The position numbers and the translations under genes are program-made. Positions 55,717 to 64,000 of a DNA stretch of 64,000 bases are shown piece after piece. The stretch is from assembly GCA_017645655.1 (NCBI GenBank), contig JAGCNZ010000098.1, forward strand, positions 1-64,000, written 5' to 3'. The DNA is from Bacteroidaceae bacterium (GTDB taxonomy: Bacteria > Bacteroidota > Bacteroidia > Bacteroidales > Bacteroidaceae). The notes under the pieces were generated by a model. The model saw only the letters and a list, made by a program, of their open reading frames with translations, was not told the origin of the DNA and did no database searches. Positions within the stretch are counted from its first letter, which is position 1; every line of letters begins with the position of its first letter.

Positions 55717-56943
55717 TTAATTCAGCTCATAAATGGTGACTTCTTCATTAACGTAATCGTTAACTCTACTTTGGCGCGCTTTTACCTCTCTGCGTATTTC
55801 ATAGAGATGCAGGCCCCACTTCTCAGTATACCATTTTGTAGCAACTTCCAATTTCTTTAATATAGCATTCATGCCACTTGTGGTAGTAGCATTATCAGTC
55901 TTTACCCAATTGTCAAGATAATCGCGGAAAGATGTAAACTCTGCTTCCGTCTCAAACCTCAGTGTGTTCTCGGTGTGTTCTCTGGCATCTCTCTGATGGA
56001 AATCAGGCACAAAGCGCACACTCTCCTCGCCCGTCTCGCTGTCAACGCTGGTTTCTTTTAGAATCTTAAAATTGTTCCAAGGCTTGTTGGGTTCATCAAG
56101 GCCGGCTATCTCCAACGAATCAATAAGCACGTAGATGAGTTCCTTGTCACCCTCCTTCACACCGCCATTGGCACATGCATCGATGATGGTATTCATCCAA
56201 CGGCAGTCAGTATCGGTAATTGTGCAGGACAATGTCTCAACGAAGTCTTCATAGGTAGCAGAGGAGCCATACTGAGTGACAAAACCCAAACCATGAGACT
56301 TCACAGAATCACGTTCTTGCCAGGTTCGTCCATCATAGTCGCCAGGAGTAATCTGACCGAAGTTGACAGGATAAGACTTTGTCTGATGCAGAATGTGAGA
56401 GAACTCGTGGTGCATTGTGTGGAACTGATCCTTGTTAAGCAATTCCATATCTGCTGCGGTATATTGGTCTTCAGGAGTCCACAACTTCATTCCGTTTACG
56501 CTGATAAGCGTTATCTTGACACCACCTGAAGCATAGCCCAAAGTCTCTGTTTCTGTAGTTGGAGAATATGCCTTGGAACCAATGAAGTGGAAGATACGGG
56601 GGCCATACTTCTTCATAAACTCTTCGCCGGCATATTTGGTATAAACTTCATAGAAGAGATACTTAATGAAATGAGCCAGGAGCTGCGACTTCTTGTAGTC
56701 GCTTGGCGTGAGTTGATAGCTCAGCTGGGTTGCGGGGAAGTTGAACTTGTACTGTATCTCCGTATTGTAGGGAACCACGAAGTTATCGTAGAGCCATTTG
56801 TCGAACGGATAGGTCGCTTGACTTTCATCAACAGCAGGCGTTGTGGTATCAAAGATTGACTCTGTGAAGTCATCTTCGCTGCGACAAGAGGAGAACGCAG
56901 CGACCAATGCTGCTATACCTATTATATATATTGCCTTTTTCAT
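55717..56943 (-). CDS. Putative zinc-binding metallopeptidase lipoprotein
   Basis: 408 residues with lipobox AAFSSCRSE. Zinc motif HEFSH at 179-183, preceded by FHTMH and followed by ILHQTKSYP, typical of the surface metallopeptidases encoded with SusC/SusD pairs in Bacteroidales (Peptidase_Mx1-like). It would trim proteins or peptides at the outer membrane before uptake. 12 bases after susD. Confidence 0.82.
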   Translation of the reverse strand: MKKAIYIIGIAALVAAFSSCRSEDDFTESIFDTTTPAVDESQATYPFDKWLYDNFVVPYNTEIQYKFNFPATQLSYQLTPSDYKKSQLLAHFIKYLFYEVYTKYAGEEFMKKYGPRIFHFIGSKAYSPTTETETLGYASGGVKITLISVNGMKLWTPEDQYTAADMELLNKDQFHTMHHEFSHILHQTKSYPVNFGQITPGDYDGRTWQERDSVKSHGLGFVTQYGSSATYEDFVETLSCTITDTDCRWMNTIIDACANGGVKEGDKELIYVLIDSLEIAGLDEPNKPWNNFKILKETSVDSETGEESVRFVPDFHQRDAREHTENTLRFETEAEFTSFRDYLDNWVKTDNATTTSGMNAILKKLEVATKWYTEKWGLHLYEIRREVKARQSRVNDYVNEEVTIYELN

Positions 56944-56955
56944 CTTTCTTCTCCT

Positions 56956-58704
56956 TTATAAATTAGTATCACTATTTAAGTCCTGATCATCATCCTGAGG
57001 ATCATACACCTTTGGAACGGGCACAGAACTCGGTCCGCTACTCTGGTTTGAAGAAGGACGTATACGGTCATTTGAGGGATATCCTGCATCAACTACATTC
57101 TGAGGAATCTGCAGTACGCGGCGAGGATCGTCCCAAGTCAAGGAGTCGGTATGTATCTCATCCTCATGAGCATTACGGTAATGATGGTATACCTTAATGC
57201 CATATCGCTTAATATCAAACCAACGCAGTCCTTCATGGATGGTTTCGATACGACGGAAATGCAAAATACAATCCAGGACACTTAGGTCGTCGCCAGCCAA
57301 GACTTTCTCAAATCCCATCTCTTGCGGATACAGTTCACTTACCCAGTCATTGTTGTTAGCCCCACGTCTGTATTTCCTTGTTATCTTGTCAAGGGTCAAG
57401 GGGTCAGTCACCTCATGTGAGTTTGTCCATAGACCCAGATCCTGAATGGCTCCTTCACGGTCACCCATATAAAGCTTCGCCTCAGCACGGCACAAGATAG
57501 TCTCATCTGCCGTAAATGGCTGATAGAGTTGATGGACGTATCCAATACCTGCAATTTTATCTGTGTACTCAAAGTATTCGTAGAGGCGGAAGAGCCATGC
57601 ACCAAACTGCTGTCCTGCACCATTGATGTATACCATGCCTTCGAAAGCAGGCAATACGCCAGACCAGTTGGGACCATTGCCCCATATCGTTACATCAAGT
57701 GTAGAAGGTACATGCCAAGTCTTGCCAGATGTATCCTTGAAATCCGTTCCCTCGTTAATGGCGAAGCGCGCATTGGCAACAAGCATACGCCATTGCAGGG
57801 AGTATGTTGACTGTATCATGTAATTACAGGAGAGCTTTTCGTCGTTGTAATTATTAACTTTGGTCTCCAGAGTATTCTTGTTTATTGCTTTCCAGTTGCG
57901 GAGCTGCGGGTTGGTTCCCAATACTTCGTTAGCATACTTCAAGCAATTTGCATAGTCGCGTTTGAAGAGGTAGAAACGAGCAGCAAAGGCGTTGGCTGCA
58001 TTGTGATTGAAATGATAGGCAGGCACCTGATACCTGGAATCATCAATGAGGTCGATGCCCTCGAGGAAGTCTTCCTCGATGAGGTCATATACTTCAGCCA
58101 CGCTCTTGCGGAACTTGGGGTCACCATAATTCACGTTGACCGTGTTCTCTACTTCCTTAACATAAGGTATGCCCACATCGGCACGGCTTCGAGCTTCGTC
58201 CTTGTATGCTTCTGCGAAGACATTTACAAGCACAAAGTGCAGATATGCGCGCAGGACGTGAGCCTCGCCCCAAGAGTGTGCCAGTTCGCGGTCATGAGCA
58301 GGGTCGTCGCTCATCTCTTTCATGGCTTGGATGGCATGGTTGGCAACGGCTATTCCCTGATAGTACGATTCCCATACGGTATAAGGCGTATCGTCCTCGC
58401 CAGTGCTGTAGTTATCTATGTCTTCCCATCTGTAAGCTTGTCCGTGGAAAGCATAATAGGGGTCATTGTGAGTGGCAGGAACCACGACATTGTCATCGAG
58501 CATATTGTCGCCCGACAATTCACAGATGACAGCAGGAGTGGACAAGGGATAGGCCGATGTCAACAGTTTGCCTATTTTGTCTGTATTGTCTATCTCTGTG
58601 CGGTTATCCGGAGCCTCGTCAAGCGCAGTACATGACCATACACTCATGATACTGATGGCACAGATAACAAAGAGGCTGTATATATTTCTATTCATATCCT
58701 TCAT
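56956..58704 (-). CDS. SusD/RagB-family nutrient-binding lipoprotein
   Basis: 582 residues. Lipobox SVWSCTALDEAP, the SusD N-terminus (LTSAYPLSTPAVICELSGDN), helical TPR-like region (AHVLRAYLHFVLVNVFAEAY) and the C-terminal LDCILHFRRIETIHEGLRWFDIKRYGIKV found throughout the family. Forms the lid over the SusC barrel and binds substrate. An alternative start is the Met four codons in (MNRNIYS). Confidence 0.92.
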   Translation of the reverse strand: MKDMNRNIYSLFVICAISIMSVWSCTALDEAPDNRTEIDNTDKIGKLLTSAYPLSTPAVICELSGDNMLDDNVVVPATHNDPYYAFHGQAYRWEDIDNYSTGEDDTPYTVWESYYQGIAVANHAIQAMKEMSDDPAHDRELAHSWGEAHVLRAYLHFVLVNVFAEAYKDEARSRADVGIPYVKEVENTVNVNYGDPKFRKSVAEVYDLIEEDFLEGIDLIDDSRYQVPAYHFNHNAANAFAARFYLFKRDYANCLKYANEVLGTNPQLRNWKAINKNTLETKVNNYNDEKLSCNYMIQSTYSLQWRMLVANARFAINEGTDFKDTSGKTWHVPSTLDVTIWGNGPNWSGVLPAFEGMVYINGAGQQFGAWLFRLYEYFEYTDKIAGIGYVHQLYQPFTADETILCRAEAKLYMGDREGAIQDLGLWTNSHEVTDPLTLDKITRKYRRGANNNDWVSELYPQEMGFEKVLAGDDLSVLDCILHFRRIETIHEGLRWFDIKRYGIKVYHHYRNAHEDEIHTDSLTWDDPRRVLQIPQNVVDAGYPSNDRIRPSSNQSSGPSSVPVPKVYDPQDDDQDLNSDTNL

Positions 58705-58720
58705 AATCTAAATCGTTTAA

Positions 58721-61700
58721 TTAAAAGCCTAAACGCACTGTTGCTGTAAACTGCTTAGAGATAGGAGCAGCCACACCGCCAGAGTTGATGAACTCGGGGT
58801 CTTGACCGTTCAGCTTCTTGTCTGCATAGAGCAGGCAGAGGTTCGTTGCGGCCACCTTAAGAGAAGCGCGGTTGATGAATGTGGTCTTCTTGAGCCACTC
58901 ATCAGGCAAGACATAAGTGAGGGCTACTTCCTTCAGACGAATGAAATCGCCATTTGCGATACGTTCGGTAGAATAGTTGTAGGCGTTGTAGGCCGTACGC
59001 ATTGTGAACGAGCCGTAGCGGTCTACCTGACTCTTCGAAGCAATCGTTGGGATTGTCGTTACAGCCTCATCGCCGGGAATTGACCAACGGTTCTTGAATT
59101 CGCGGGGGAATGCCAAGAGGTCGCTATAGGCAGATGAGAAGACGGGATCGAGACGCACGACATTACCACCAGCATAGGTGATGAAGAGGTCGAGCGAGAG
59201 AGAGCCCCATTTCTTGCTCTTGAAGCTGAAGGTATTGTTGAACGAACCATAGAATGTTGGGTCGGAGGGACCTTCGTAGATGAGGAAGTCCTTCAGGTTC
59301 TCGGTCTCCTGGAAATTTACGTCGCCGACTGTCTTCACGCCGGATTCATTATAAACCTGCGGCAAGCCCTCGGAGTTGAGGCCGGCAAACTTATAACTGA
59401 AGATAGAGCGTACAGGATAGCCTTCGATGGCGTAGCCCAAACCGGTTACGAGGTCGACGGCACGGCTTGCCACCTCAAGAGACGTAATCTTGTTCTTTGC
59501 CTTTGAGAAAATGAAGTCTGTGTTCCACTTGAATCCTGCCTTGTCAATATTGACAGTAGAGATACCCAATTCAACGCCATGCGACCTCATGTCTGCCACA
59601 TTGGCATACTTAGAGATTTCACCACCGGCGCCTTGGGTGTAAGTACGGCCTATCAAGTCGTAGTTGTTACGTCCGTAGACATCGAACGTCACAGCGATGC
59701 GTTCCCTCAGGAAGCTCAAGTCAACACCGACATTCCATTCGTGTTTCTTCTCGTATGTCAACTCGGAGTTGGCAAGAGAAGAGATATAAATTTGTGACTC
59801 GGCAGCAGAGGTAAAGGGACGCCAAGCGTTCTGGGTCATAAAAATGGCCTCTGCATTAGTTACCCATGATGGACCGGTATCGGCTGTCAGCGAATAACTG
59901 CCACGAATCTTCACTTGTGAGAGCCATGAACTGGTGCGTTCCATGAACTTCTCGTTGGTGAGGTCGTATGAACCTGAGATGTTCCAAGTTGGCAGCCAAC
60001 GGCTTTGACGGCTCTTGCCGAGGCGGTTGGTACCTTCGTAACGCAGCGTGCCGTTCAGGGTGTAACGCTGATCAAAGTTGTAGTTCACCTGACCATAGTA
60101 TGCCAGAGTGTTGGTCAGCGTGTATGATTCGCCGAAGTATTCCGTGTTTTCCTCGTTCATCTGCTTGAGCCAGAGGTATGGCGTATAAGTGATGCCACCG
60201 TTTTCAAACTGGTAGCCCCAGCCTGTCCAGGTCGTTGCAGTGCGACGAACGGAAGAGTACTCCGTACCGACCATGCCATTGAGCGTATGTTTGTCGTTGA
60301 ATACGTTGTTATAGCCAGCCATGAAACGGAAGGTATTCGAACGCATGTTGTCGTCATACTGATACTTGATACCGCCTGTAGGCAGGATGGATTCCGGGAG
60401 AGCGAGCTCGTTGTCGGGATCAGTATAGAGCAATGTGTTGTTGTCGCGGATGGTGGAGTTGTCGTCCTGAGCATCCACGCCGGCACGATAGGCGTTTGCC
60501 TGGTTGGCCTTGTCCATCACATTGTGCTGACGCTTAGTGTGCGAGATACGTGAGGAGATAAGTCCGTTCAGTCGCCATGCTTTGGTAGGCTTGTATTCCA
60601 GCTCGCCGCGGAACATGAGTTCTGTCACGTTGATATCGTTGTAGTTATACTCCAATTCGTCGAAGATATTGAAGCCTGTGTAGAAACGTGTGTAGTTGAC
60701 GTTGGGGTCGAGGCAGCGGCTTGTGTTCATCGCATAACTGAAGGGGTTGATGTCGAAGTCGCGCTTAACTTCGCCGGTTACCACGTCGGTGGTACGGTTC
60801 AGCGAACCCGGAGCCTCTTGCTTACGGTAGCTGCCCTGAGCGGCCAGCTTCACAGAAAGCAGGTTGCAACCTTTCCTGTCTTTCAGGATATCGTAGGAGG
60901 TGTTGCCATTGAAGGTATAACGATCCACGCTGCTACGGTTGACGAAATGTCCCGGGTCAGTGAGTATAGACATCGAGAAGTAGTTCTGCGAACGTTCCGT
61001 ACCGCCGCTAATGCTTACTGAATGATTCATCTGAACCTTATTGGTGAACAGCAGGTCGAACCAGTCTGTGTTGCGGAACTCGGCAGCCTGCAGATAGGCA
61101 TTGCGAGCGGCTTCAGTATTCTGCAGTCCGAATGTGCCTGTCTCTGGGTTGTAAGAACGCAGCTGCTGGAACATGTAGCCATAGATGCCGGTATTCTGGT
61201 CGTTGACCATATTGTCGAGCTGCAGCCAACCTTTGTCGTACATCTCCTTGTAGACGCCCATCACTTCCTGCGAGTTCATGATGTTGTAGTCATTGTAGCT
61301 GGGCTTGAGGCGAGAGGTGAACTCACCGGTATAGTTGACGCTTGCCCTGCCCTTAGAACCTCTCTTGGTGGTGACGACAATCACACCACCCATGGCACGA
61401 GCACCGTAGATGGATGTTGCCGAGCCGTCCTTCAGGACGGTAAAGGACTCGATGTCGTCCGAGTTAAGGCCTGCGACGGCCGACGAGATAAGGGTCTTCG
61501 CATCGCCGGAAGCGAGGTCGTCGGCGCTGACGTCCACATTGTCTTCGTAGATGACACCATCCACTACCCACAAGGGCTTCGAGTTACCGTAGATGGACGT
61601 TGCGCCGCGGACACGAATCTTGGGCGAGGCACCGAAGGTGCCCGTCACGTTCGTCACCTGCACACCAGCCACACGGCCTTCCAGCGAGCGGCTCACGTCG

Positions 61701-62107
61701 GCCATACCCGAGAGTTTTATCTTCTCGGCATCGACTGTTGTGGCTGCACCCGTGAAGAGTCGCTTGTCGATCTGTTGCTGTCCGTTCACGATGACCTCGG
61801 TCATCTGCACGTCCTCACCTTGCATCATAATGCGCATTCCGTTCTTGGCCTTGACCTTTTCGGTGCGCATACCAATCATTGACACTACCAAAACGGCGTT
61901 CGACTTGACGTCCTTCAGTGTGAAGTTGCCGTCGAGGTCCGTAATGGCTCTGTTCTGCGTGCCTTCCACCAAGACGTTTGCACCCATCAAGGGCTCGTTG
62001 TCGTCTGCAGAAAACACTGTTCCTGAAACTGTTGTCTGCGCTATCGCTACTCCGACATATAGGAATAACAGCGCCAAGACAAGACTAAACTTTCTATATA
62101 AAACCAT
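58721..62107 (-). CDS. SusC/RagA-family TonB-linked outer-membrane transporter
   Basis: 1128 residues. Signal peptide (ending GVAIAQ), carboxypeptidase-regulatory-like domain (VSGTVFSADDNEPLMGANVL), the SusC signature in the plug (GMADVSRSLEGRVAGVQVTN, VRGATSIYGNSKPLWVVDG, VLKDGSATSIYGARA) and a 22-strand barrel ending LRLGF-like TVRLGF. TonB-dependent import of oligomers, here probably peptides given the two proteases downstream. First gene of a six-gene operon with gaps of 12-37 bases or overlaps. Confidence 0.95.
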   Translation of the reverse strand: MVLYRKFSLVLALLFLYVGVAIAQTTVSGTVFSADDNEPLMGANVLVEGTQNRAITDLDGNFTLKDVKSNAVLVVSMIGMRTEKVKAKNGMRIMMQGEDVQMTEVIVNGQQQIDKRLFTGAATTVDAEKIKLSGMADVSRSLEGRVAGVQVTNVTGTFGASPKIRVRGATSIYGNSKPLWVVDGVIYEDNVDVSADDLASGDAKTLISSAVAGLNSDDIESFTVLKDGSATSIYGARAMGGVIVVTTKRGSKGRASVNYTGEFTSRLKPSYNDYNIMNSQEVMGVYKEMYDKGWLQLDNMVNDQNTGIYGYMFQQLRSYNPETGTFGLQNTEAARNAYLQAAEFRNTDWFDLLFTNKVQMNHSVSISGGTERSQNYFSMSILTDPGHFVNRSSVDRYTFNGNTSYDILKDRKGCNLLSVKLAAQGSYRKQEAPGSLNRTTDVVTGEVKRDFDINPFSYAMNTSRCLDPNVNYTRFYTGFNIFDELEYNYNDINVTELMFRGELEYKPTKAWRLNGLISSRISHTKRQHNVMDKANQANAYRAGVDAQDDNSTIRDNNTLLYTDPDNELALPESILPTGGIKYQYDDNMRSNTFRFMAGYNNVFNDKHTLNGMVGTEYSSVRRTATTWTGWGYQFENGGITYTPYLWLKQMNEENTEYFGESYTLTNTLAYYGQVNYNFDQRYTLNGTLRYEGTNRLGKSRQSRWLPTWNISGSYDLTNEKFMERTSSWLSQVKIRGSYSLTADTGPSWVTNAEAIFMTQNAWRPFTSAAESQIYISSLANSELTYEKKHEWNVGVDLSFLRERIAVTFDVYGRNNYDLIGRTYTQGAGGEISKYANVADMRSHGVELGISTVNIDKAGFKWNTDFIFSKAKNKITSLEVASRAVDLVTGLGYAIEGYPVRSIFSYKFAGLNSEGLPQVYNESGVKTVGDVNFQETENLKDFLIYEGPSDPTFYGSFNNTFSFKSKKWGSLSLDLFITYAGGNVVRLDPVFSSAYSDLLAFPREFKNRWSIPGDEAVTTIPTIASKSQVDRYGSFTMRTAYNAYNYSTERIANGDFIRLKEVALTYVLPDEWLKKTTFINRASLKVAATNLCLLYADKKLNGQDPEFINSGGVAAPISKQFTATVRLGF

Positions 62108-62209
62108 TTTTAATTAGTTAATTCTTCTCGTTCTCAAGTTTGCGCTCCCAGAGCCCTATATTATATATTAATAATGTGTAAGGACACCAAAAAGCGCACA
62201 ATTCGAGCT

Positions 62210-62244
62210 GCAAAGGTAAGAAGTTTTTTTCTAATTATTTGCAA
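62210..62244 (-). promoter_or_regulatory. Promoter of the SusC operon
   Basis: On the minus strand, TTG (62244-62242), a 23-base spacer and TACCTTTGC (62218-62210). The leader of about 95 bases includes the recurrent TATATTAATAATGTGTA motif. No anti-sigma/ECF or hybrid regulator gene lies nearby. Confidence 0.55.
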
Positions 62245-62431
62245 ATTGCAGCAAATTATTTATAATAAATATACAATTTTACACAAAACAACCCGATTTT
62301 GTGAATAAAAACTACACAGAAATCACGTTTTTGAGCACAAAAGCACACTTTTCCCCACATATTTTCGCCGGACATTGATAATCAAACGATTAGGTGCGAC
62401 AGGAAACACAGCACGGTCAAATTGCAAACAT
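62245..62431. other. AT-rich non-coding stretch upstream of the SusC promoter
   Basis: No gene, hairpin or known motif seen apart from an AT-rich run (TTTATAATAAATATAC) and one degenerate core (CACGGT at 62412) that may be a decayed unit of array G. It may hold upstream regulatory sites for the operon. Confidence 0.4.
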
Positions 62432-62524
62432 CACGTGGGTAAATTGAAATCATCACGTGGAATATTTTAAATATAACGTGGGTAAATTGGAATTATCACG
62501 TGGGTAAATCGAAAACATCACGTG
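62432..62524 (-). repeat. Phased CACGTG array G (five cores)
   Basis: Cores start at 62432, 62454, 62475 (AACGTG), 62497 and 62519: spacing 22, 21, 22, 22. Linkers read in family order on the minus strand. It lies between the SusC promoter and the terminator of the carboxyltransferase gene. Confidence 0.85.
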
Positions 62525-62552
62525 CCTCGTTTGGAGTCACTCCAGGAGAGGA

Positions 62553-62594
62553 CAAAAACAAAGACGTGCGCCCCGAGTTGAAGAGGCGCACGTC
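62553..62594 (-). terminator. Terminator of the carboxyltransferase-like gene
   Basis: Perfect 10-bp stem GACGTGCGCC / GGCGCACGTC (62563-62572, 62585-62594), 12-base loop, followed on the minus strand by TTTGTTTTTG. Confidence 0.85.
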
Positions 62595-62617
62595 GCATAT
62601 GAATTTCCTATTGTTGA

Positions 62618-64000
62618 TTAAGCTTCTCTCTCAATCCAGGCAAGCGTGTCGCCGCGGCGAACATGGGAAGCTTTCTTGGCTGCGATGTCCACGAGACGGC
62701 CTCCGATACCTGCTGGAACGGGGACAAACTCTCCCCAGGTTGCCTGTACGTAGCAAAGGATGTCGCCGTCCTTGTACTTTTGTCCGACAGAGGGCTCGAG
62801 GCAAGGAATGCCTTCGCCATCGCCCTTGAACTCGTAGAACACCTGACCATCCACGGGACTAACCACGGCGTCGGCTTTAGCGTGCTTGAAGGCTGCCAGT
62901 TCCTCGGGCTTTATCGACTTGCTCATCTTGGCCGTTTTCGCTTTCTCCAGATCATCCAGGAAGTTCTTCTTCGCCTGTCCGCTCTTGAAGTTGCGATACT
63001 GCTCGGGGTGCATGGCCAGCTCGAAGAGCTCTTCGTCGTCCTGCCCGAAGTCCCAGCCGTTCTCCTTCATCTCCTTGCGGAAGTCGTCGAGCGCGTTGGG
63101 ATAGAGCGTGTGCGGGTCGATGTCGGTGAACTCCTTGCCCTTCTCTTTGGCAAGCGCTTTCAGCTCCGGGGCTATCTCGCCGGGCACCTTGCCGCTCTTG
63201 CCCAGTATCATACCCCACATGGCCTCGTCCATCATTACGAACCTTCCCTTGCCCTGCTCTATGGTGAGGAGGTTCATCAGGGCGATGTTCTTGGTGTACT
63301 GGCTGAAAGGCGTTACCAATGGAGGATAGCCGACCATCGGCCAGACATGCTCCACCTCATTGAAGAGGGCGACGAGCATGTCGTCGGTATTTATTTCAGG
63401 TTCGCCCTTCTGCTTGCGCAGGTTGTTGATGACGCTCTGAATGCCACCCAGGTCGGCCATCATGCTGCCCATCATGCCGCCGGGCAGTCCGCAGCCGAGC
63501 AGGAGGCTCGACATGTGCTTGTTGGCGGGATTGATGAAGTAGCCGAGCCAGTCGTCGATGAACTCCTGCGTGAGCGAGCGAGCTTTCATGTAGGCCGACA
63601 TGTTTATCTCAGGCACATCGAAGCCCTCGTTCTTCAGCATCGACTGCACAGAGATGATGTCCGGGTGCACCTTGCCCCAGGAGAGGGGCTCGATGGCGGT
63701 GTCAATGATGTCAGCGCCGTTGTTGCACACCTCGAGGATGCTTGCCATAGAGAGGCCCGGGCCGCTGTGGCCGTGATACTGTATGATGATGTCGGGATGC
63801 TTCTGCTTGATCATGCCAGTCAGCTTGCCGAGCATAGCAGGCTGACCGATGCCGGCCATGTCCTTCAGGCAAATCTCGGCTGCTCCGGCCTCTATCAGCT
63901 GGTCTGCAATGGAGGCGTAGTACTCAGCCGTATGTATGGGGCTGGTAGTGATACAAAGGGTTGCCTGCGGAATCATGCCGCCTTCCTTGGCCCACTTGAT
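62618..64000 (-). CDS. Carboxyltransferase/biotinyl-domain protein (pyruvate carboxylase B or oxaloacetate decarboxylase alpha type), 5' truncated
   Basis: The frame stays open to the window edge (IKWAKEGG precedes the first Met), so the N-terminus is missing; about 460 residues are present. TIM-barrel carboxyltransferase parts: AAEICLKDMAGIGQP, IIQYHGHSGPGLSMASI and ADIIDTAIEPLSWG, then the conserved PGGMMGSMMADLGG and YPPLVTPFSQYTKNIA. The C-terminal lipoyl-like domain (VVSPVDGQVFYEF ... VRRGDTLAWIE) has VQATWGE where the biotin motif EAMKM is expected, so no biotinylated Lys. Either a partner carries biotin or the enzyme works differently. Confidence 0.85.
   Translation of the reverse strand: MKWAKEGGMIPQATLCITTSPIHTAEYYASIADQLIEAGAAEICLKDMAGIGQPAMLGKLTGMIKQKHPDIIIQYHGHSGPGLSMASILEVCNNGADIIDTAIEPLSWGKVHPDIISVQSMLKNEGFDVPEINMSAYMKARSLTQEFIDDWLGYFINPANKHMSSLLLGCGLPGGMMGSMMADLGGIQSVINNLRKQKGEPEINTDDMLVALFNEVEHVWPMVGYPPLVTPFSQYTKNIALMNLLTIEQGKGRFVMMDEAMWGMILGKSGKVPGEIAPELKALAKEKGKEFTDIDPHTLYPNALDDFRKEMKENGWDFGQDDEELFELAMHPEQYRNFKSGQAKKNFLDDLEKAKTAKMSKSIKPEELAAFKHAKADAVVSPVDGQVFYEFKGDGEGIPCLEPSVGQKYKDGDILCYVQATWGEFVPVPAGIGGRLVDIAAKKASHVRRGDTLAWIEREA

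Overview
The window is a chromosomal segment of a Bacteroidota (order Bacteroidales) bacterium, most likely a Prevotella-like gut or oral anaerobe. The evidence is promoters with the phylum-specific -7 box TAnnTTTG, a SusC/SusD pair, C-terminal secretion-type tails ending in GKKVL-K, an N-succinylornithine-type transcarbamylase inside an arg/pro cluster, and dense Bacteroidales gene neighbourhoods (pdxA/sigma-54 regulator/lptE/secG; coaX/lptC/CNNM; secA). No rRNA, tRNA, insertion sequence or CRISPR array was seen.

Layout. 0-4 kb: 3' part of purL, then a split chromate transporter pair. 4-5.8 kb: an AT-richer decaying island, with a frameshifted SLOG/HTH/PD-(D/E)XK nuclease gene and a degraded RhuM gene behind an intact promoter. 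5.9-7 kb: a membrane-anchored HTH regulator and a small membrane protein. 7-14 kb: RNase G and a secreted EEP hydrolase, a 29-residue basic protein, mutY, a DUF5362 protein, 5-formyl-THF cyclo-ligase and a GH109-like protein. 14-22 kb: rlmN, a DUF4837 lipoprotein, a degenerate PdxA homologue, a sigma-54-type regulator, lptE, a tetratricopeptide-like protein, secG, a GlcNAc-kinase-like protein and cutC. 22-34 kb: a nearly continuous minus-strand arginine/proline cluster (argR, GNAT, argG, argC, argD, proC, proB, proA, cupin regulator, acyl-CoA ligase, argF') followed by a secreted protein and a nitroreductase. 34-38 kb: coaX, an outer-membrane barrel, lptC and a CNNM/CBS protein. 38-48.6 kb: an HGSNAT-like membrane protein, a DUF4105 protein, a PafA-like pseudophosphatase, secA, a small acidic protein and a PpiD-like foldase. 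48.8-62.2 kb: a six-gene minus-strand operon SusC-SusD-zinc peptidase-DUF4302 lipoprotein-secreted BACON-type protein-M6 protease, read here as a protein/peptide capture system. 62.6 kb to the end: a carboxyltransferase/biotinyl-domain protein lacking the biotin lysine.

The most unusual feature is a family of dispersed intergenic arrays. At least seven loci carry five to seven CACGTG (or near) cores with spacing 22-22-21-22-22 bp. The 21-bp unit is always the one with the AT-rich ATATTT/AAATAT dyad, and the linkers keep the same order from locus to locus. One GC-rich variant and two short CACGAG variants use nearly the same period. Array orientation does not follow gene direction, which points to a DNA-level role or a mobile origin rather than an RNA element.

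Several genes look like pseudoenzymes kept in frame: the PdxA-like protein, the PafA-like phosphatase and the biotinyl-domain protein. Several start codons (coaX, the DUF4105 gene, mutY) lie only 3-4 bases past the -7 box, suggesting leaderless transcripts.
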